A stretch of DNA of 64,000 nt from the NCBI RefSeq assembly GCF_002176815.1, contig NZ_CP021648.1, positions 2,178,001-2,242,000 of the forward strand, in the 5' to 3' direction. Positions 8,979-18,357 of the stretch are shown here, piece by piece. This DNA comes from Acidovorax sp. T1. Its GTDB lineage: Bacteria > Pseudomonadota > Gammaproteobacteria > Burkholderiales > Burkholderiaceae_C. The translations under genes and the position numbers were made by a program. How positions within the stretch are numbered: the stretch's first letter is position 1; every line of letters starts with the position of its first letter. A model generated the notes under the pieces. That model was not told where the DNA came from and did not search any database. It saw nothing but the letters and a program-made list of their open reading frames with translations.

Positions 8979-9392
8979 TTAGCGGGCTGCGCGCTGGCCG
9001 TCCACGCTGAAGGCGCCGGCACCAAAGGCCGTCAGCGCCAGCAGGCCACCGACCACGGCAATGTTCTTGAAGAACAGCAATTGCTGAATCATCTGCCCAT
9101 CGGCGGGCGCCGCCCAATAGGCATGAAAGAAAAAGCTCGCGACCAGCGTGAAGAAGGCCAGCACCAGCGCGGCAAAGCGCGTGCCGAAACCCACGATCAG
9201 CGCCACACTGCCCACCACCTCGACCACCGCAGCAACCGCCGCCGCAACGGTGGGCATGGGCATCCCCACCGACGATATGTAGCCCACCGTGCCGGCAAAG
9301 CCGGTAATTTTGCCAATGCCTGCAGGAAGAAACAGCGCTGCAAACAGCAGGCGCGACACGAGGGCCAGGGGATTTTGCAAAGAAGAAAGCAT
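8979..9392 (-). CDS. DoxX family membrane protein
   Basis: 137 residues from the ATG at 9392, preceded by a good Shine-Dalgarno (AGGAGTT, 5-6 nt away). It has four predicted transmembrane segments (about 12-32, 48-68, 74-95, 106-126), with 'LFLPAGIGKITGFAGTVGY' as the DoxX/SURF4 entry motif. DoxX-like proteins of this size are often linked with pirins and thiol or redox enzymes, as here; in mycobacteria a DoxX protein works with superoxide dismutase and a thiosulfate sulfurtransferase. The molecular activity of this copy is unknown. Confidence 0.85.
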   Translation of the reverse strand: MLSSLQNPLALVSRLLFAALFLPAGIGKITGFAGTVGYISSVGMPMPTVAAAVAAVVEVVGSVALIVGFGTRFAALVLAFFTLVASFFFHAYWAAPADGQMIQQLLFFKNIAVVGGLLALTAFGAGAFSVDGQRAAR

Positions 9393-9451
9393 GGTGAACT
9401 CCTGAAAAACGAATAAAGAATAAAGAACGGACGGGAAACGACTCAAAAAAC

Positions 9452-10153
9452 TCAAGCAACCAGATCAAACACCAACACCTCGGCGTCCTGGCCATCGGTC
9501 AATGCCAGGGACGACTCGTTTTCGATCAGCGCGGCGTCGCCAGCAACCAGTGGCTGGCCATTCACACACAGCGCGCCGCGCACCAGGTGCACATAGGTCT
9601 TGCGTGCCGGGTTCAGGCGCTGGGTGACGGCCTCCGGGCCATCCAGCAGCCCGGCATACAGCGCGGCATCGGCATGCACGGTGACCGAACCCTGCGCCCC
9701 ATCGGGCGAGGCCACGAGCCGCAGCACACCGCGCTTTTCAGCGGTGCTAAACGACTTTTGCTCGTAGCTGGGCGCAATGCCTTGCTGGTTGGGCAGGATC
9801 CAGATCTGCAAAAAATGCGTGGTCTGGCCGGCGGCGTGGTTGAACTCGCTGTGCGTCACGCCGGTCCCGGCGCTCATGCGCTGCACGTCACCGGGCGGGA
9901 TGCCCTTCACGTTGCCCATGCTGTCCTTGTGGGCCAGCTCGCCCGACAGCACATAGCTGATGATCTCCATGTCGCGGTGGCTGTGGGTGCCAAAGCCGGT
10001 GCCTGGTGCAATGCGGTCCTCATTGATGACGCGCAGGTTGCCAAAGCCCATGTGGCGCGGATCGTGGTAACCCGCAAAAGAAAAGCTGTGAAATGAATTG
10101 AGCCAGCCATGGTCGGCGTGGCCCCGGTCTTGCGATTTACGAACAGTCAGCAT
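9452..10153 (-). CDS. Pirin family protein (YhaK/YhhW type)
   Basis: 233 residues from the ATG at 10153, with Shine-Dalgarno AAGGAG 9 nt upstream. The N terminus MLTVRKSQDRGHADHGWLNS is the classic YhhW/YhaK start. Metal ligands of the first cupin are in GFGTHSHRDMEIISYVLSG, then GVTHSEFNH. It is first in the minus-strand redox cluster, so its promoter lies in the gap to the divergent LysR gene. E. coli relatives are quercetinase-like (YhhW) or cytosolic redox-sensitive (YhaK). It differs from the other pirin of the cluster in length and C terminus, so the two are not a recent duplication. Confidence 0.88.
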   Translation of the reverse strand: MLTVRKSQDRGHADHGWLNSFHSFSFAGYHDPRHMGFGNLRVINEDRIAPGTGFGTHSHRDMEIISYVLSGELAHKDSMGNVKGIPPGDVQRMSAGTGVTHSEFNHAAGQTTHFLQIWILPNQQGIAPSYEQKSFSTAEKRGVLRLVASPDGAQGSVTVHADAALYAGLLDGPEAVTQRLNPARKTYVHLVRGALCVNGQPLVAGDAALIENESSLALTDGQDAEVLVFDLVA

Positions 10154-10226
10154 GGTGATTGCTCCTTTCAAGACTCTACTGTATTGGTCGCTGCACCATC
10201 GCAGAACCTGCAGGATTGTCGGAATC

Positions 10227-10243
10227 GTTCAAAATATCTGAAC
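10227..10243. promoter_or_regulatory. Perfect palindrome, likely LysR-type operator
   Basis: GTTCA-N7-TGAAC forms a perfect 17-bp palindrome and contains the LysR-type T-N11-A pattern (TCAAAATATCTGA). It lies between the divergent pirin cluster and the lysR gene, 16 nt before the lysR start codon. This position suits autorepression plus activation of the pirin-DoxX-WrbA-OsmC cluster. Confidence 0.6.
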
Positions 10244-10258
10244 AACCCACCACACACC

Positions 10259-11197
10259 ATGCACCACCCCTACGACGTTCTCACCCCGGACAGCCTCGCC
10301 ATGCTGCAGGTGATCTCGGAAACCGGCAGCTTTGCTGCGGCGGCCCGGCACCTGGGCCTGGTGCCCAGTGCGCTGACCTACCGGGTGCGCCAGATCGAGG
10401 ACGCGCTGGACGTGCTGCTGTTTGACCGCACGGCCCGCCAGGCGCGCCCGACCGAGGCCGGTGCCGAGCTGCTGCGCGAGGGCGCCCGGCTGCTGCGCGA
10501 GATCGATGCCGTGGCCAACCGCGTGCGCCGGGTGGCCACGGGCTGGGAGCCCCAGCTCACGATTGCCGTCGATGGCGTGGTCTCGCCCCACACCATGCTG
10601 GAGCTGGTCGAAGCGTTTTACGCCATGGCCCCGCCCACCCACCTGAAGCTGCGCGATGGCATCCTCAACGGCACCCTGGAAGCGCTGACCTCGGGCCACG
10701 CCGACCTGGCCATCGGCGTCTCGGTCGAAGGTTCGAACGTGGCCGGCCTGCAGCAGGGCCTGCTCGGTGAATTGCTGTTCATTTACGTGGTGGCCCCCCA
10801 CCACCCGCTGGCCTTGGTACCCGAACCCCTCACCGACGCCACCTTGCTGCAGCACCGCGCGGTGGCCGTGGCCGACTCCGCGCAGCGCGGCGGCGCCACC
10901 ATGGGACTGCTGGGCGGGCAGGACGTGCTGACGGTGGACACCATGCAGGCCAAGGTGCAGGCGCAGTTGCGCGGCCTGGGCGGAGGCTTTCTGCCTGAGC
11001 CCATGGTGCGCCCCTACCTGGAAGCAGGCCACTTGGTGGCGCGCCGCGTGGCTCGCCCCGAGCGCAACATGCGCATGCACTATGCATGGGGAGGCCCCGG
11101 CTTCACGGCGGCGGGGCGCGCACTGCAATGGTGGTTGAACCAGTTGCAAAGCCCGGCCACGCGCCGCGCCCTGCTGGAAAACCACCATCATTTCTGA
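10259..11197 (+). CDS. LysR-type transcriptional regulator
   Basis: 312 residues from the ATG at 10259 (MHHPYDVLTPDSL). The open frame runs further upstream into the pirin promoter, but this start fits the family. The winged helix-turn-helix covers residues 8-65 (SFAAAARHLGLVPSALTYRVRQIE ... LLFDRTARQARPTEAG), followed by a periplasmic-binding-protein-like effector domain. It is divergent from the pirin-headed redox cluster, with a T-N11-A palindrome between them, so it most likely controls that cluster in response to an oxidant or electrophile. The effector is unknown. Confidence 0.9.
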   Translation: MHHPYDVLTPDSLAMLQVISETGSFAAAARHLGLVPSALTYRVRQIEDALDVLLFDRTARQARPTEAGAELLREGARLLREIDAVANRVRRVATGWEPQLTIAVDGVVSPHTMLELVEAFYAMAPPTHLKLRDGILNGTLEALTSGHADLAIGVSVEGSNVAGLQQGLLGELLFIYVVAPHHPLALVPEPLTDATLLQHRAVAVADSAQRGGATMGLLGGQDVLTVDTMQAKVQAQLRGLGGGFLPEPMVRPYLEAGHLVARRVARPERNMRMHYAWGGPGFTAAGRALQWWLNQLQSPATRRALLENHHHF

Positions 11198-11272
11198 TGC
11201 CCGCCCCCGCGCCACGCGTGTAGAGTGGCCCTTGTCAGATTTCTCCCGCCGACCGTCTCCGAAAGGCCTTCC

Positions 11273-12427
11273 ATGACAAAACCCGTTTCACGCCCCGCCA
11301 AACGGCCCCGACGCCCCGGCGCCACTGCAGCAGCAACCACCCAACGCCAGCCGGGCAAGGCGGCAAAGGCAGCAAAGACCGCCAGGACGACGCCACGCCA
11401 TTTCGCCATCATTGGCGCGGGCATGGCCGGCGTGGTCTGCGCGCGCACGCTGGTGCAGGCGGGCCACCAGGTCACCGTCTTTGAAAAATCGTCCCAGGCC
11501 GGCGGCCGCACCACCACCATCGACTCGCCGTTCGGCAGCTTTGACGCGGGTGCGCAATATTTCACCGTGCGCGACCCGCGCTTTGCAAAGGCGATCGACA
11601 CCGTGCCCGGCGTGTGCCGGCCCTGGAGCGCCAACGCCGTGCGCGTGCTCGACGCGGCCGGCCGTGTGGCGGCCGCGGGTCTGCCCACCCGTGAACCCCA
11701 CTGGGTGGCCAGCCCCGGCATGAACGCCCTCGTCACCACCTGGGCCGCCCCGTTGCAGCAGGCCGGCCAGCTCATCACCGACACCCGCGTGAGCAGCATC
11801 GAACGCGATCCCCTCAATGGCACCCACTGGCAGGTGCGCACCGAAGGGTTGGGCGGCACGCAGCATGTCTATGCCGGCTTTGATGCGGTGCTGTTGGCCC
11901 AGCCGGCCACGCCGGCCCAGGCGCTGCTGGCGGTTTCGGGCCTGGAAACCCCGCTGAGCGCCGCCATGGCGCGCGTGACCACAGCCCCCTGCTGGACGCT
12001 GATGCTCGCCTACCCGCAAGCCGTGCGCCCGGACCTGACCACCCTCGGCCCCCAGTGGAACGCGGCCCGCAGCACCCACCACCGCATTTCGTGGCTGGCG
12101 CGCGAGTCGTCCAAACCCGGCCGCACCACCGTTGAACGCTGGACGGTGCAAGCCAGTCCGGCCTGGTCGGCAGAGCACCTGGAAGACGACGCGGATCGCG
12201 TGCAGTCCAAGCTGCTCAAGGCGTTTTCTGAAGTCACCGGCATTCGGGCCGAACCCACCCATGCCGACACGCGCCGCTGGCGCTATGCGCAAACCACGCA
12301 ACCCCTGGGCCAGAGCCACCTGTGGGACGCCAGCCTGGCTCTGGGCGCCTGCGGCGACTGGTGCCTGGGCCACCGCCTGGAAGACGCCTTTGTGTCCGGT
12401 CTGGAGCTGGCACTCGACGTGGCATGA
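11273..12427 (+). CDS. NAD(P)/FAD-dependent oxidoreductase (renalase / amine-oxidase-like)
   Basis: 384 residues from the ATG at 11273. The first ~40 residues are Lys/Arg/Ala-rich and disordered ([12 protein letters not shown]), unusual for this family and of unclear purpose. The Rossmann fold starts at [17 protein letters not shown] with the E at the end of beta-2 in VTVFEKS, then the GG motif AGGRTTT. The C-terminal FAD contact is [21 protein letters not shown]. Such proteins are annotated as renalase-like or monoamine-oxidase-like; the substrate is unknown. Its TGA overlaps the gluQ start (ATGA at 12424-12427), so the two are translationally coupled. Confidence 0.85.
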   Translation: MTKPVSRPAKRPRRPGATAAATTQRQPGKAAKAAKTARTTPRHFAIIGAGMAGVVCARTLVQAGHQVTVFEKSSQAGGRTTTIDSPFGSFDAGAQYFTVRDPRFAKAIDTVPGVCRPWSANAVRVLDAAGRVAAAGLPTREPHWVASPGMNALVTTWAAPLQQAGQLITDTRVSSIERDPLNGTHWQVRTEGLGGTQHVYAGFDAVLLAQPATPAQALLAVSGLETPLSAAMARVTTAPCWTLMLAYPQAVRPDLTTLGPQWNAARSTHHRISWLARESSKPGRTTVERWTVQASPAWSAEHLEDDADRVQSKLLKAFSEVTGIRAEPTHADTRRWRYAQTTQPLGQSHLWDASLALGACGDWCLGHRLEDAFVSGLELALDVA

Positions 12428-13422
12428 CGGGCAGTGAAGGGGCCCAGCGGGCGGCCACTCGTTATCAGGGCCGCTTTGCCCCCTCGCCCACCGGCCCGCT
12501 GCATGCGGGCTCGCTGGTGGCAGCGCTTGCTAGCTGGCTGGATGCGCGGGCCTGGAACGAGGGACGCGGCGGGCGCTGGCTGGTGCGCATCGAAGACGTG
12601 GACACACCGCGCTGCGTGCCCGGCGCTGCCGAGCTCATCTTGCAGCAGCTGGCCACCTGCGGGCTGCTGCCCGACGCACCACCGGTGTGGCAATCAGACC
12701 GCGGCGCGCTGTACCAGCAGGCGCTGGATCAGCTCATCGCGCAGGGCCACGCCTACCCCTGTGCCTGCTCGCGCAAGGACATCGAAGACGCCCACACGGC
12801 GCAAGGCCATGCCCGCGCGCGCCACGCCGCCTTGCCCTACCCCGGCACCTGCCGCCATGGCCTGCACGGGAGGCCCGCGCGATCGTGGCGGTTCAACACC
12901 ACAGACTTCAAGCCAAAACACCCTCTAGCGCTTATGGATCAAGCGCAAGAAGCTACATTTTCAATAGCAGACGGCACCGTGCGCTGGGCGGACCGCCGCC
13001 TCGGCCCTCAGGCACAGCATGTGGCCAGCGCCGTCGGCGACTTCGTGCTGCGCCGCGCGGACGGCCTGTGGGCCTATCAGCTGGCCGTGGTGGTGGACGA
13101 CGCGGCCCAGCAGATCACCCATGTGGTGCGCGGCGAAGATCTGGCCGACAACACGCCGCGCCAGATCCTGCTGCAGCAGGCACTGGGGGTGGCGACACCC
13201 AGCTACCTGCACACCCCGCTGGTCTGCGGCGCCAACGGGGAAAAGCTCTCCAAGCAAAACGGCGCCGCGGCGCTCGACCTATCCGATCCCTTGCAGGCGC
13301 TGGGCAACGCGGCCCAGGTGCTCGGTCTGCCGCCCCTGGACCCTTCCCACAAAAATTCACTGCCGCAGGCACTGGGGATGTGGGTCAATGCCTGGGCGCG
13401 AACCTACAATGGGCCACCGTGA
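12424..13422 (+). CDS. gluQ: Glutamyl-Q tRNA(Asp) synthetase (with in-frame repeat insertion)
   Basis: 332 residues, about 24 more than the E. coli enzyme (308). It has the HIGH-type motif in [15 protein letters not shown], the KMSKS-type motif EKLSKQNG, and the zinc-binding cysteines in YPCACSRKD and YPGTC. There is no anticodon-binding domain, as expected for GluQ-RS, which attaches glutamate to queuosine 34 of tRNA(Asp). Residues ~160-182 ([20 protein letters not shown], roughly) are encoded by a palindromic repeat in antisense orientation, bounded by CAGAC direct repeats 66 nt apart. Without it the chain reads ...[15 protein letters not shown]..., normal for the family. The start overlaps the upstream stop (ATGA); the stop overlaps the trmB start (GTGA). 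Confidence 0.9.
   Translation: MTGSEGAQRAATRYQGRFAPSPTGPLHAGSLVAALASWLDARAWNEGRGGRWLVRIEDVDTPRCVPGAAELILQQLATCGLLPDAPPVWQSDRGALYQQALDQLIAQGHAYPCACSRKDIEDAHTAQGHARARHAALPYPGTCRHGLHGRPARSWRFNTTDFKPKHPLALMDQAQEATFSIADGTVRWADRRLGPQAQHVASAVGDFVLRRADGLWAYQLAVVVDDAAQQITHVVRGEDLADNTPRQILLQQALGVATPSYLHTPLVCGANGEKLSKQNGAAALDLSDPLQALGNAAQVLGLPPLDPSHKNSLPQALGMWVNAWARTYNGPP
12904..12970 (-). repeat. Palindromic repeat inserted in frame within gluQ
   Basis: On the minus strand this reads GAAAATGTAGCTTCTTGCGC, then TTGATCCATAAGCGC, then TAGAGGGTG, matching the intergenic family. CAGAC occurs at 12902-12906 and again at 12968-12972, exactly 66 nt (22 codons) apart, like a target-site duplication. The antisense frame would hit a stop in the family consensus, but here that codon is sense (CAA). 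Confidence 0.75.
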
Positions 13423-14195
13423 CCGAACTGACCATTTCTCCAGACTCCGCGCCGCCTGCAGCCGTTTCAAACGCTTCGGCCGCTGCCGTCCGTGCCCCCG
13501 ATGGCACACCGCCCCCCGGCGTGGCCTACCCCAAGACCATCAAGAGCTTTGTGCGCCGCGCAGGCCGCACCACCACCGGCCAGGCCAAGGCCTTTGAAGA
13601 CCTGGGGCCCCGCTTTGTGCTGCCCTACACGCCGGCCCCGCTCGATGCCGATGCCGCCTTTGGCCGCAATGCACCGCTGGTGCTCGAAATCGGGTTTGGC
13701 ATGGGCGAGGCCACAGCCCACATCGCCAAGGTGCGGCCCGATGACAATTTTCTGTGCTGCGAAGTGCACGAACCCGGTGTCGGCGCACTGCTCAAGCGCA
13801 TTGGCGAGCAAGGCCTGACCAACATCCGCATCCTGCAGCATGATGCTGTCGAGGTCATCGACAACATGCTGCCGCCCGCTTGCCTGGACGGCATCCACAT
13901 CTTCTTTCCAGACCCCTGGCACAAGAAGAAGCACAACAAGCGCCGCCTGATCCAGACCCCCCTCGTAGCCAAGCTGGCCGCGCGCCTCAAGCCCGGCGGC
14001 TACCTGCACTGCGCCACCGACTGGCAACCCTATGCCGAGCAGATGCTGCAGGTGCTGGGGGCCGAGCCCCTGCTCGCCAACACCGCCGAGGGCTTTGCAC
14101 CGCAACCCGATTACCGTCCCCTGACCAAGTTCGAGAACCGTGGCCTGCGACTGGGGCACGGTGTCTGGGACGTGGTCTTCGTGCGCCGCAGCTGA
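13419..14195 (+). CDS. trmB: tRNA (guanine-N7-)-methyltransferase
   Basis: 258 residues from a GTG at 13419 that overlaps the gluQ stop. The first ~40 residues are Ala/Pro-rich and poorly conserved. The SAM-binding motif I is [16 protein letters not shown], and the TrmB signature [18 protein letters not shown] follows, then FENRG(L)RLGHGVWD near the C terminus. It makes m7G46 in the variable loop of tRNAs. Its linkage with gluQ puts two tRNA-modifying enzymes in one transcript, behind the FAD enzyme. Confidence 0.95.
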   Translation: MTELTISPDSAPPAAVSNASAAAVRAPDGTPPPGVAYPKTIKSFVRRAGRTTTGQAKAFEDLGPRFVLPYTPAPLDADAAFGRNAPLVLEIGFGMGEATAHIAKVRPDDNFLCCEVHEPGVGALLKRIGEQGLTNIRILQHDAVEVIDNMLPPACLDGIHIFFPDPWHKKKHNKRRLIQTPLVAKLAARLKPGGYLHCATDWQPYAEQMLQVLGAEPLLANTAEGFAPQPDYRPLTKFENRGLRLGHGVWDVVFVRRS

Positions 14196-14227
14196 GCGAC
14201 TGACTTCGCCAGCACTGCCAACTTTTC

Positions 14228-15280
14228 ATGAAGCCCATCCTCCAAAACCTGGTCGAAATGACCGGCCACCGAGACCACCTGCGCCTCGAAGTGTCGGTGC
14301 TGTCAACGCTGCAAAAGCTCAACAGCACCACCGAGGTAAGGGCGCTCGAAGTGTTCGCCCATGGCGTCACCACCTATGTGCGCCCTCGCACCTGGCTGCA
14401 GGATGGCGAGCTGGTCTCCACCGACTCGGAAGCCGCCAGCGACCCGCACCGCGAGCCCCTGGAAAACTACCCGGCCCTGTGCCAGTGCATCGAAAAACGC
14501 GAGATCCGGGCCACAGCCAGCGTGCAAAAGAGCCGCTACACGCTGTGGTTGCCCGTGTGGATGCATGACAACGTCAGCACCTGCCTGGAGATCACGCAGT
14601 CGCGCCCCTTTTCACCGCACAAGCTCGATGTGATCCAGGGCATCTTTCACGTCTACCAGAACTACCAGAGCCTGCTCGACTACAGCGAGCGCGACGCGCT
14701 CACGGGGCTGCTCAATCGCAAGACCTTTGACGAGCAGTTTTCCCGCAATCCCACCGCGAGTCTGACCCGCCGCGTGAGCCCGGCCGCAACGGGCACGCCG
14801 GACGGCGAACAAGCATCCTGCTGCGAACCCGCTGTCGAGCAATGGCTGGCCGTGGTGGACATCGACCATTTCAAGCAGGTCAATGACCGCTTCGGCCACC
14901 TGTACGGCGACGAGGTGCTGATCCTGGTCGCCAACATCCTGCGCAGCTCGTTTCGCAGCCACGACCGCATCTTCCGCTTCGGGGGTGAGGAGTTTGTGGT
15001 GCTGCTGCGCTCCACCAGTCTGGCCACGGCGCACAAGGTGTTCAACCGCTTTCGCGTCGCCGTGCAGGAATACCCTTTCCCCCAGGTAGGTCAGGTGACG
15101 GTGAGCATGGGCTTTGTCAGCACGGCCAGAGGCTCGCCGGTGGAAATCCTGGGGCAGGCCGACCAGGCGCTTTACCACGCCAAGGAAAACGGGCGCAACC
15201 AGGTCTGCTTCTACGACGATCTGGTGGCCAACGGCCATCTGGCAATAAAGGTGGCCAACGACAGTGTCGAGCTGTTCTGA
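14228..15280 (+). CDS. Diguanylate cyclase (GAF-like N terminus + GGDEF)
   Basis: 350 residues. Residues ~20-145 resemble a small GAF/PAS-type sensor without transmembrane segments. The GGDEF domain starts at RDALTGLLNRKTF (155-167), carries metal ligands in VVDIDHFKQVND (209-220), the active-site GGEEF (252-256) and an I-site RSHD (243-246) at the right spacing. Between the first helix and the VDIDHF strand there is an extra ~30-residue loop (SLTRRVSPAATGTPDG), larger than usual. It should be an active, feedback-inhibited c-di-GMP synthase. It runs convergently into an HD-GYP phosphodiesterase gene, with only 32 nt between the two stop codons. Confidence 0.92.
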   Translation: MKPILQNLVEMTGHRDHLRLEVSVLSTLQKLNSTTEVRALEVFAHGVTTYVRPRTWLQDGELVSTDSEAASDPHREPLENYPALCQCIEKREIRATASVQKSRYTLWLPVWMHDNVSTCLEITQSRPFSPHKLDVIQGIFHVYQNYQSLLDYSERDALTGLLNRKTFDEQFSRNPTASLTRRVSPAATGTPDGEQASCCEPAVEQWLAVVDIDHFKQVNDRFGHLYGDEVLILVANILRSSFRSHDRIFRFGGEEFVVLLRSTSLATAHKVFNRFRVAVQEYPFPQVGQVTVSMGFVSTARGSPVEILGQADQALYHAKENGRNQVCFYDDLVANGHLAIKVANDSVELF

Positions 15281-15312
15281 GGGCGGCCTCGCCCGCGCTC
15301 CCCGTTTCTCCT

Positions 15313-18285
15313 CTACGCCGCAGCAGGGCTGGCACCCATCAGGCGCTCGATGGCATCCAGGTCCACGGTGTCCCGCTGGGATGCGGCCAAAAAGCGCTGT
15401 GCGTAGTCCTGCCAGACTCCGCTGTGCAAGAAGAACCGGAACACATCGGCGTCGATATGCTGGTTGCGCACCATGTTGGCCATGATGCCAAGCGACTCCG
15501 ACAGCGTCTTGGCCGGCTTGTAGGGCCGGTCTGAGGCGGTCAGGGCCTCAAAGATGTCGGCCAGGGTCATGACCCGGTCGGCCAGCGTGAGTTCATCGCC
15601 TTGGAGGCGACGCGGGTAACCGGTGCCATCGAGCTTTTCGTGGTGCGATCCCGCAATGGACGGCACGCGCGCCAGGTGCGGCGGAAACGGCAAGTCGCTG
15701 AGCATGGTGATGGTCTGCACGATGTGGTCGTTGATCTTGAAGCGGTCTTCGGCCGTCAGCGTGCCACGGCGCACCGAGAGGTTGTGCAATTCACCCAGGT
15801 GCATTTCCTGGGGCGGCAGCACCATGTCAAAGCCCCACCGGTTGGCCGGGTTGCCTGCTTCTACGGGTGGGCGGCGCGCGCCCCAGGGCACGAGGTGCTC
15901 GGGCCGGTCGGACAGCAGCAGCTCGGTGGCGGGCAGGTTGCGCGGCGGCACACCGGCAAACCGTTCGCGCTCGGCCTGGGACAGGCCGATGCGGTCGTCA
16001 AAATGCCGTTGCCACTGGGCCTGGCCAATGGCCTGCAGGCGCTGCACATCGGCATCGGCCATGAACTCGCCACCCACGTTGCTCTGGGCCACAAAGGCAA
16101 AATCGGCCTGCAATTGCTCTTGTTTTTCTAGCAACTCACGCTTTAGCTGTGCGGGCTCAAGGCCAGAAACATACTGTTTCCAGTAATGCAGCTCGGCATC
16201 GCGCCACAGCACCTCAAAGCGCATGCGCACTTCGTGGATGCGGTTGTAGATGGTCTCCAGCTTGGTGGCCTTGTCGATGATGTGCTCGGGGCTGGTGACC
16301 TTGCCGCAGTCGTGCAGCCAGGCCCCCAGGCGAAACTCATAAAGCTCGGCCTCGGTCATGGAGACAGCGGCAAAAGGCCCTTCGCGGGCATCGCACAGGC
16401 CTTGCATCAAGGCCTCGGCCAGCTGGGGCACACGCTCGCAATGCTCGCCGGTATAGGGGCTCTTGGCGTCAATGGTGTCTGCCAGCACCCGGATGACGGC
16501 ATCGAAAAGTTTGCGCTGCCCCTCGATCAGGCCGCGCGTTTCAATGGCCACCGACAAGGCGCCCGAGAGCCTTTCGGCAAAAGCGCGGAAGTGGCCACCA
16601 TCCTTGCGCTGGTCCTGCGCATGGCGCAACACCAAAAGCCCCAGGGGCTGGCCGCCGCGCGTGTGCAACTGCACGCGCAGCACCTGTTGCGCGGCGGCAT
16701 TCGGCGCAGCGTCTTCATCCCCCGCCTGGCGCTCTGCATAGTGGATGAAATGCGCCATGCCCAGCTGCTCCGGATAGCGCGGCTGGTCCTGCGGGTCCTT
16801 GCAGTAGCGGGCGGTGCGCACCAGGCTGGCGCGCCCGGGCTCCACCAGGTACACCGCGCCGCCGCTGCAACCGGTCGCCTGCACCATTTCATACAGCACG
16901 CTCGACAGCATCACGTCCAGGCGCTGCTCGGCACTGATGTGGTGGGTGATGTGCAAAAAATCCTGGATGGTGTCGGACATGCTTTCCATCACCTGCCCGA
17001 GTTCGCGCACCTCGCGGACGGGCGAAGACGCACGCTCGGGGCGCCGAAAATCAAACCGCGCCAGCGCATGCGCCTGGGCCGCCAGGCCCGCCAGCGTGTG
17101 CCCCACGCGCCGCCCGGCGATCCACCCCAGGGGCAGTAGCAGGGCCAGCAGCCCGAGTGAAAGCAACACCTGTCGGCGCAAGTCCCGGTTCATGTCCACC
17201 AACAGCTCTGCCGTGGGAATCGCCATCAGCAGGTTCAGGTTGCGCCAGCGCGGGGACTGCAGCGGTTGCACCTGGCCCAGCCACTCCTCGCCCTGCGCCT
17301 CGAAACGGCGCGATGCGCCCGGCTGCATGCCCAACGCGTTGAGCGCCGTCAGGCTGGGCACGCCCAGCTCGCTCAGGGGGCTCATGTGGGCCTGGTCGCC
17401 GTCGCGCAGCAGCACGCGGGACATGTCGGGATAGGCCAGCACCCGCTGGTCTTTGCCCAGCACCGCGATCTCCGTGCGGGGCATGAGGCGCAGGCTGCCA
17501 ATCTCGCGGCCCAGATCGGTCAGCGCAACATCCAGACCCAGTACGGCGCTACCTTCTTCACTGGGCTGGCTCAGCGTGACGCCCACCTCCTGGGTGGTGA
17601 AAAACACATAGGGCGTGGTGAGGATCTGCGTTTGGGTTTGCAGCGCCTCGTCGTACCACGGGCGGGTGCGCGGGTCAAAACGGTAGTCTGGACGGATCGA
17701 TGTCGCCAGCAGCCGCAGTTGCGCGTCATAAAAGCTCCAGCGGCCCACCAGCGCCGCCCCGCCCTGCTCGCGGGCGATGGACTGCAACAGAAACGCGGAA
17801 TTGTCAGGCGCCCCCATGCGCGTGCGCAGCTCGGCGGTGCGCAGTGGCCGCACCAGCAAAAATTGCCCATCGGGGTAGCCCACGTACACGGCGGACAACA
17901 GCGGGTTCTGCTCCAGCAGCCGGGCCAGCACCGGCAGGCGGCGCAGACGCGGTGCCAAGCTGGAGGCCGAGGCCACGGGGTCGAACGCCAGCAGGCGCAA
18001 GGTGGCGTCGGCCGGGTCCACGATGCGGTGCACGCGCTCGCTGATCAGCTGGCTGATGCGCAGCGCACTCTCGCCGGAGGCGGTCTCGATGGCCTGGCGG
18101 GCGCTGGAACTGAACTGGTAGGCCATCAGCGCCGTCAGCAGCAGCATGGCCAACACCACCACCGAGGCAATCAGCACCTCAAAGCGGACGGTGATGCGTC
18201 GCCACCAGGGCAGTCGCGTCGCCACACTTGCCCGGGTGGCCGGGCGACCGGGAAAATTGGAATCGGCGGCGCTGTGTGAATCCAT
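15313..18285 (-). CDS. Membrane HD-GYP c-di-GMP phosphodiesterase with Cache-like, HAMP and GAF domains
   Basis: 990 residues. TM1 is at ~36-56, a periplasmic dCache-like sensor at ~57-370 (RPWYDEALQTQTQILTTPYV is the Cache hallmark), TM2 at ~372-390, a HAMP-like linker to ~440 and a GAF-like domain at ~453-585. The HD-GYP domain starts at ~596. HD is in WLHDCGK (658-661) and the GYP signature HHEKLDGTGYP at 881-891. More than 200 residues separate the two, whereas the usual distance is about 60; the extra part is charged and partly coiled (LKRELLEKQEQLQADF). Residues for metal binding are kept, so it probably degrades c-di-GMP in response to a periplasmic ligand. Confidence 0.9.
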   Translation of the reverse strand: MDSHSAADSNFPGRPATRASVATRLPWWRRITVRFEVLIASVVVLAMLLLTALMAYQFSSSARQAIETASGESALRISQLISERVHRIVDPADATLRLLAFDPVASASSLAPRLRRLPVLARLLEQNPLLSAVYVGYPDGQFLLVRPLRTAELRTRMGAPDNSAFLLQSIAREQGGAALVGRWSFYDAQLRLLATSIRPDYRFDPRTRPWYDEALQTQTQILTTPYVFFTTQEVGVTLSQPSEEGSAVLGLDVALTDLGREIGSLRLMPRTEIAVLGKDQRVLAYPDMSRVLLRDGDQAHMSPLSELGVPSLTALNALGMQPGASRRFEAQGEEWLGQVQPLQSPRWRNLNLLMAIPTAELLVDMNRDLRRQVLLSLGLLALLLPLGWIAGRRVGHTLAGLAAQAHALARFDFRRPERASSPVREVRELGQVMESMSDTIQDFLHITHHISAEQRLDVMLSSVLYEMVQATGCSGGAVYLVEPGRASLVRTARYCKDPQDQPRYPEQLGMAHFIHYAERQAGDEDAAPNAAAQQVLRVQLHTRGGQPLGLLVLRHAQDQRKDGGHFRAFAERLSGALSVAIETRGLIEGQRKLFDAVIRVLADTIDAKSPYTGEHCERVPQLAEALMQGLCDAREGPFAAVSMTEAELYEFRLGAWLHDCGKVTSPEHIIDKATKLETIYNRIHEVRMRFEVLWRDAELHYWKQYVSGLEPAQLKRELLEKQEQLQADFAFVAQSNVGGEFMADADVQRLQAIGQAQWQRHFDDRIGLSQAERERFAGVPPRNLPATELLLSDRPEHLVPWGARRPPVEAGNPANRWGFDMVLPPQEMHLGELHNLSVRRGTLTAEDRFKINDHIVQTITMLSDLPFPPHLARVPSIAGSHHEKLDGTGYPRRLQGDELTLADRVMTLADIFEALTASDRPYKPAKTLSESLGIMANMVRNQHIDADVFRFFLHSGVWQDYAQRFLAASQRDTVDLDAIERLMGASPAAA

Positions 18286-18357
18286 GCCCCGATAGTAGGC
18301 GCAAATGGTTACACGTCGCTCCGTTGGCGCCGGATCAGCGGCCGCAGCCGCCCACCA

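Noticed and set aside
16118..16160. Repeat-like string in the 990-residue HD-GYP gene
   Set aside because: AGCTAAAGCG and GCTAG are present, but spacing and the right half do not fit and no direct repeats flank it.
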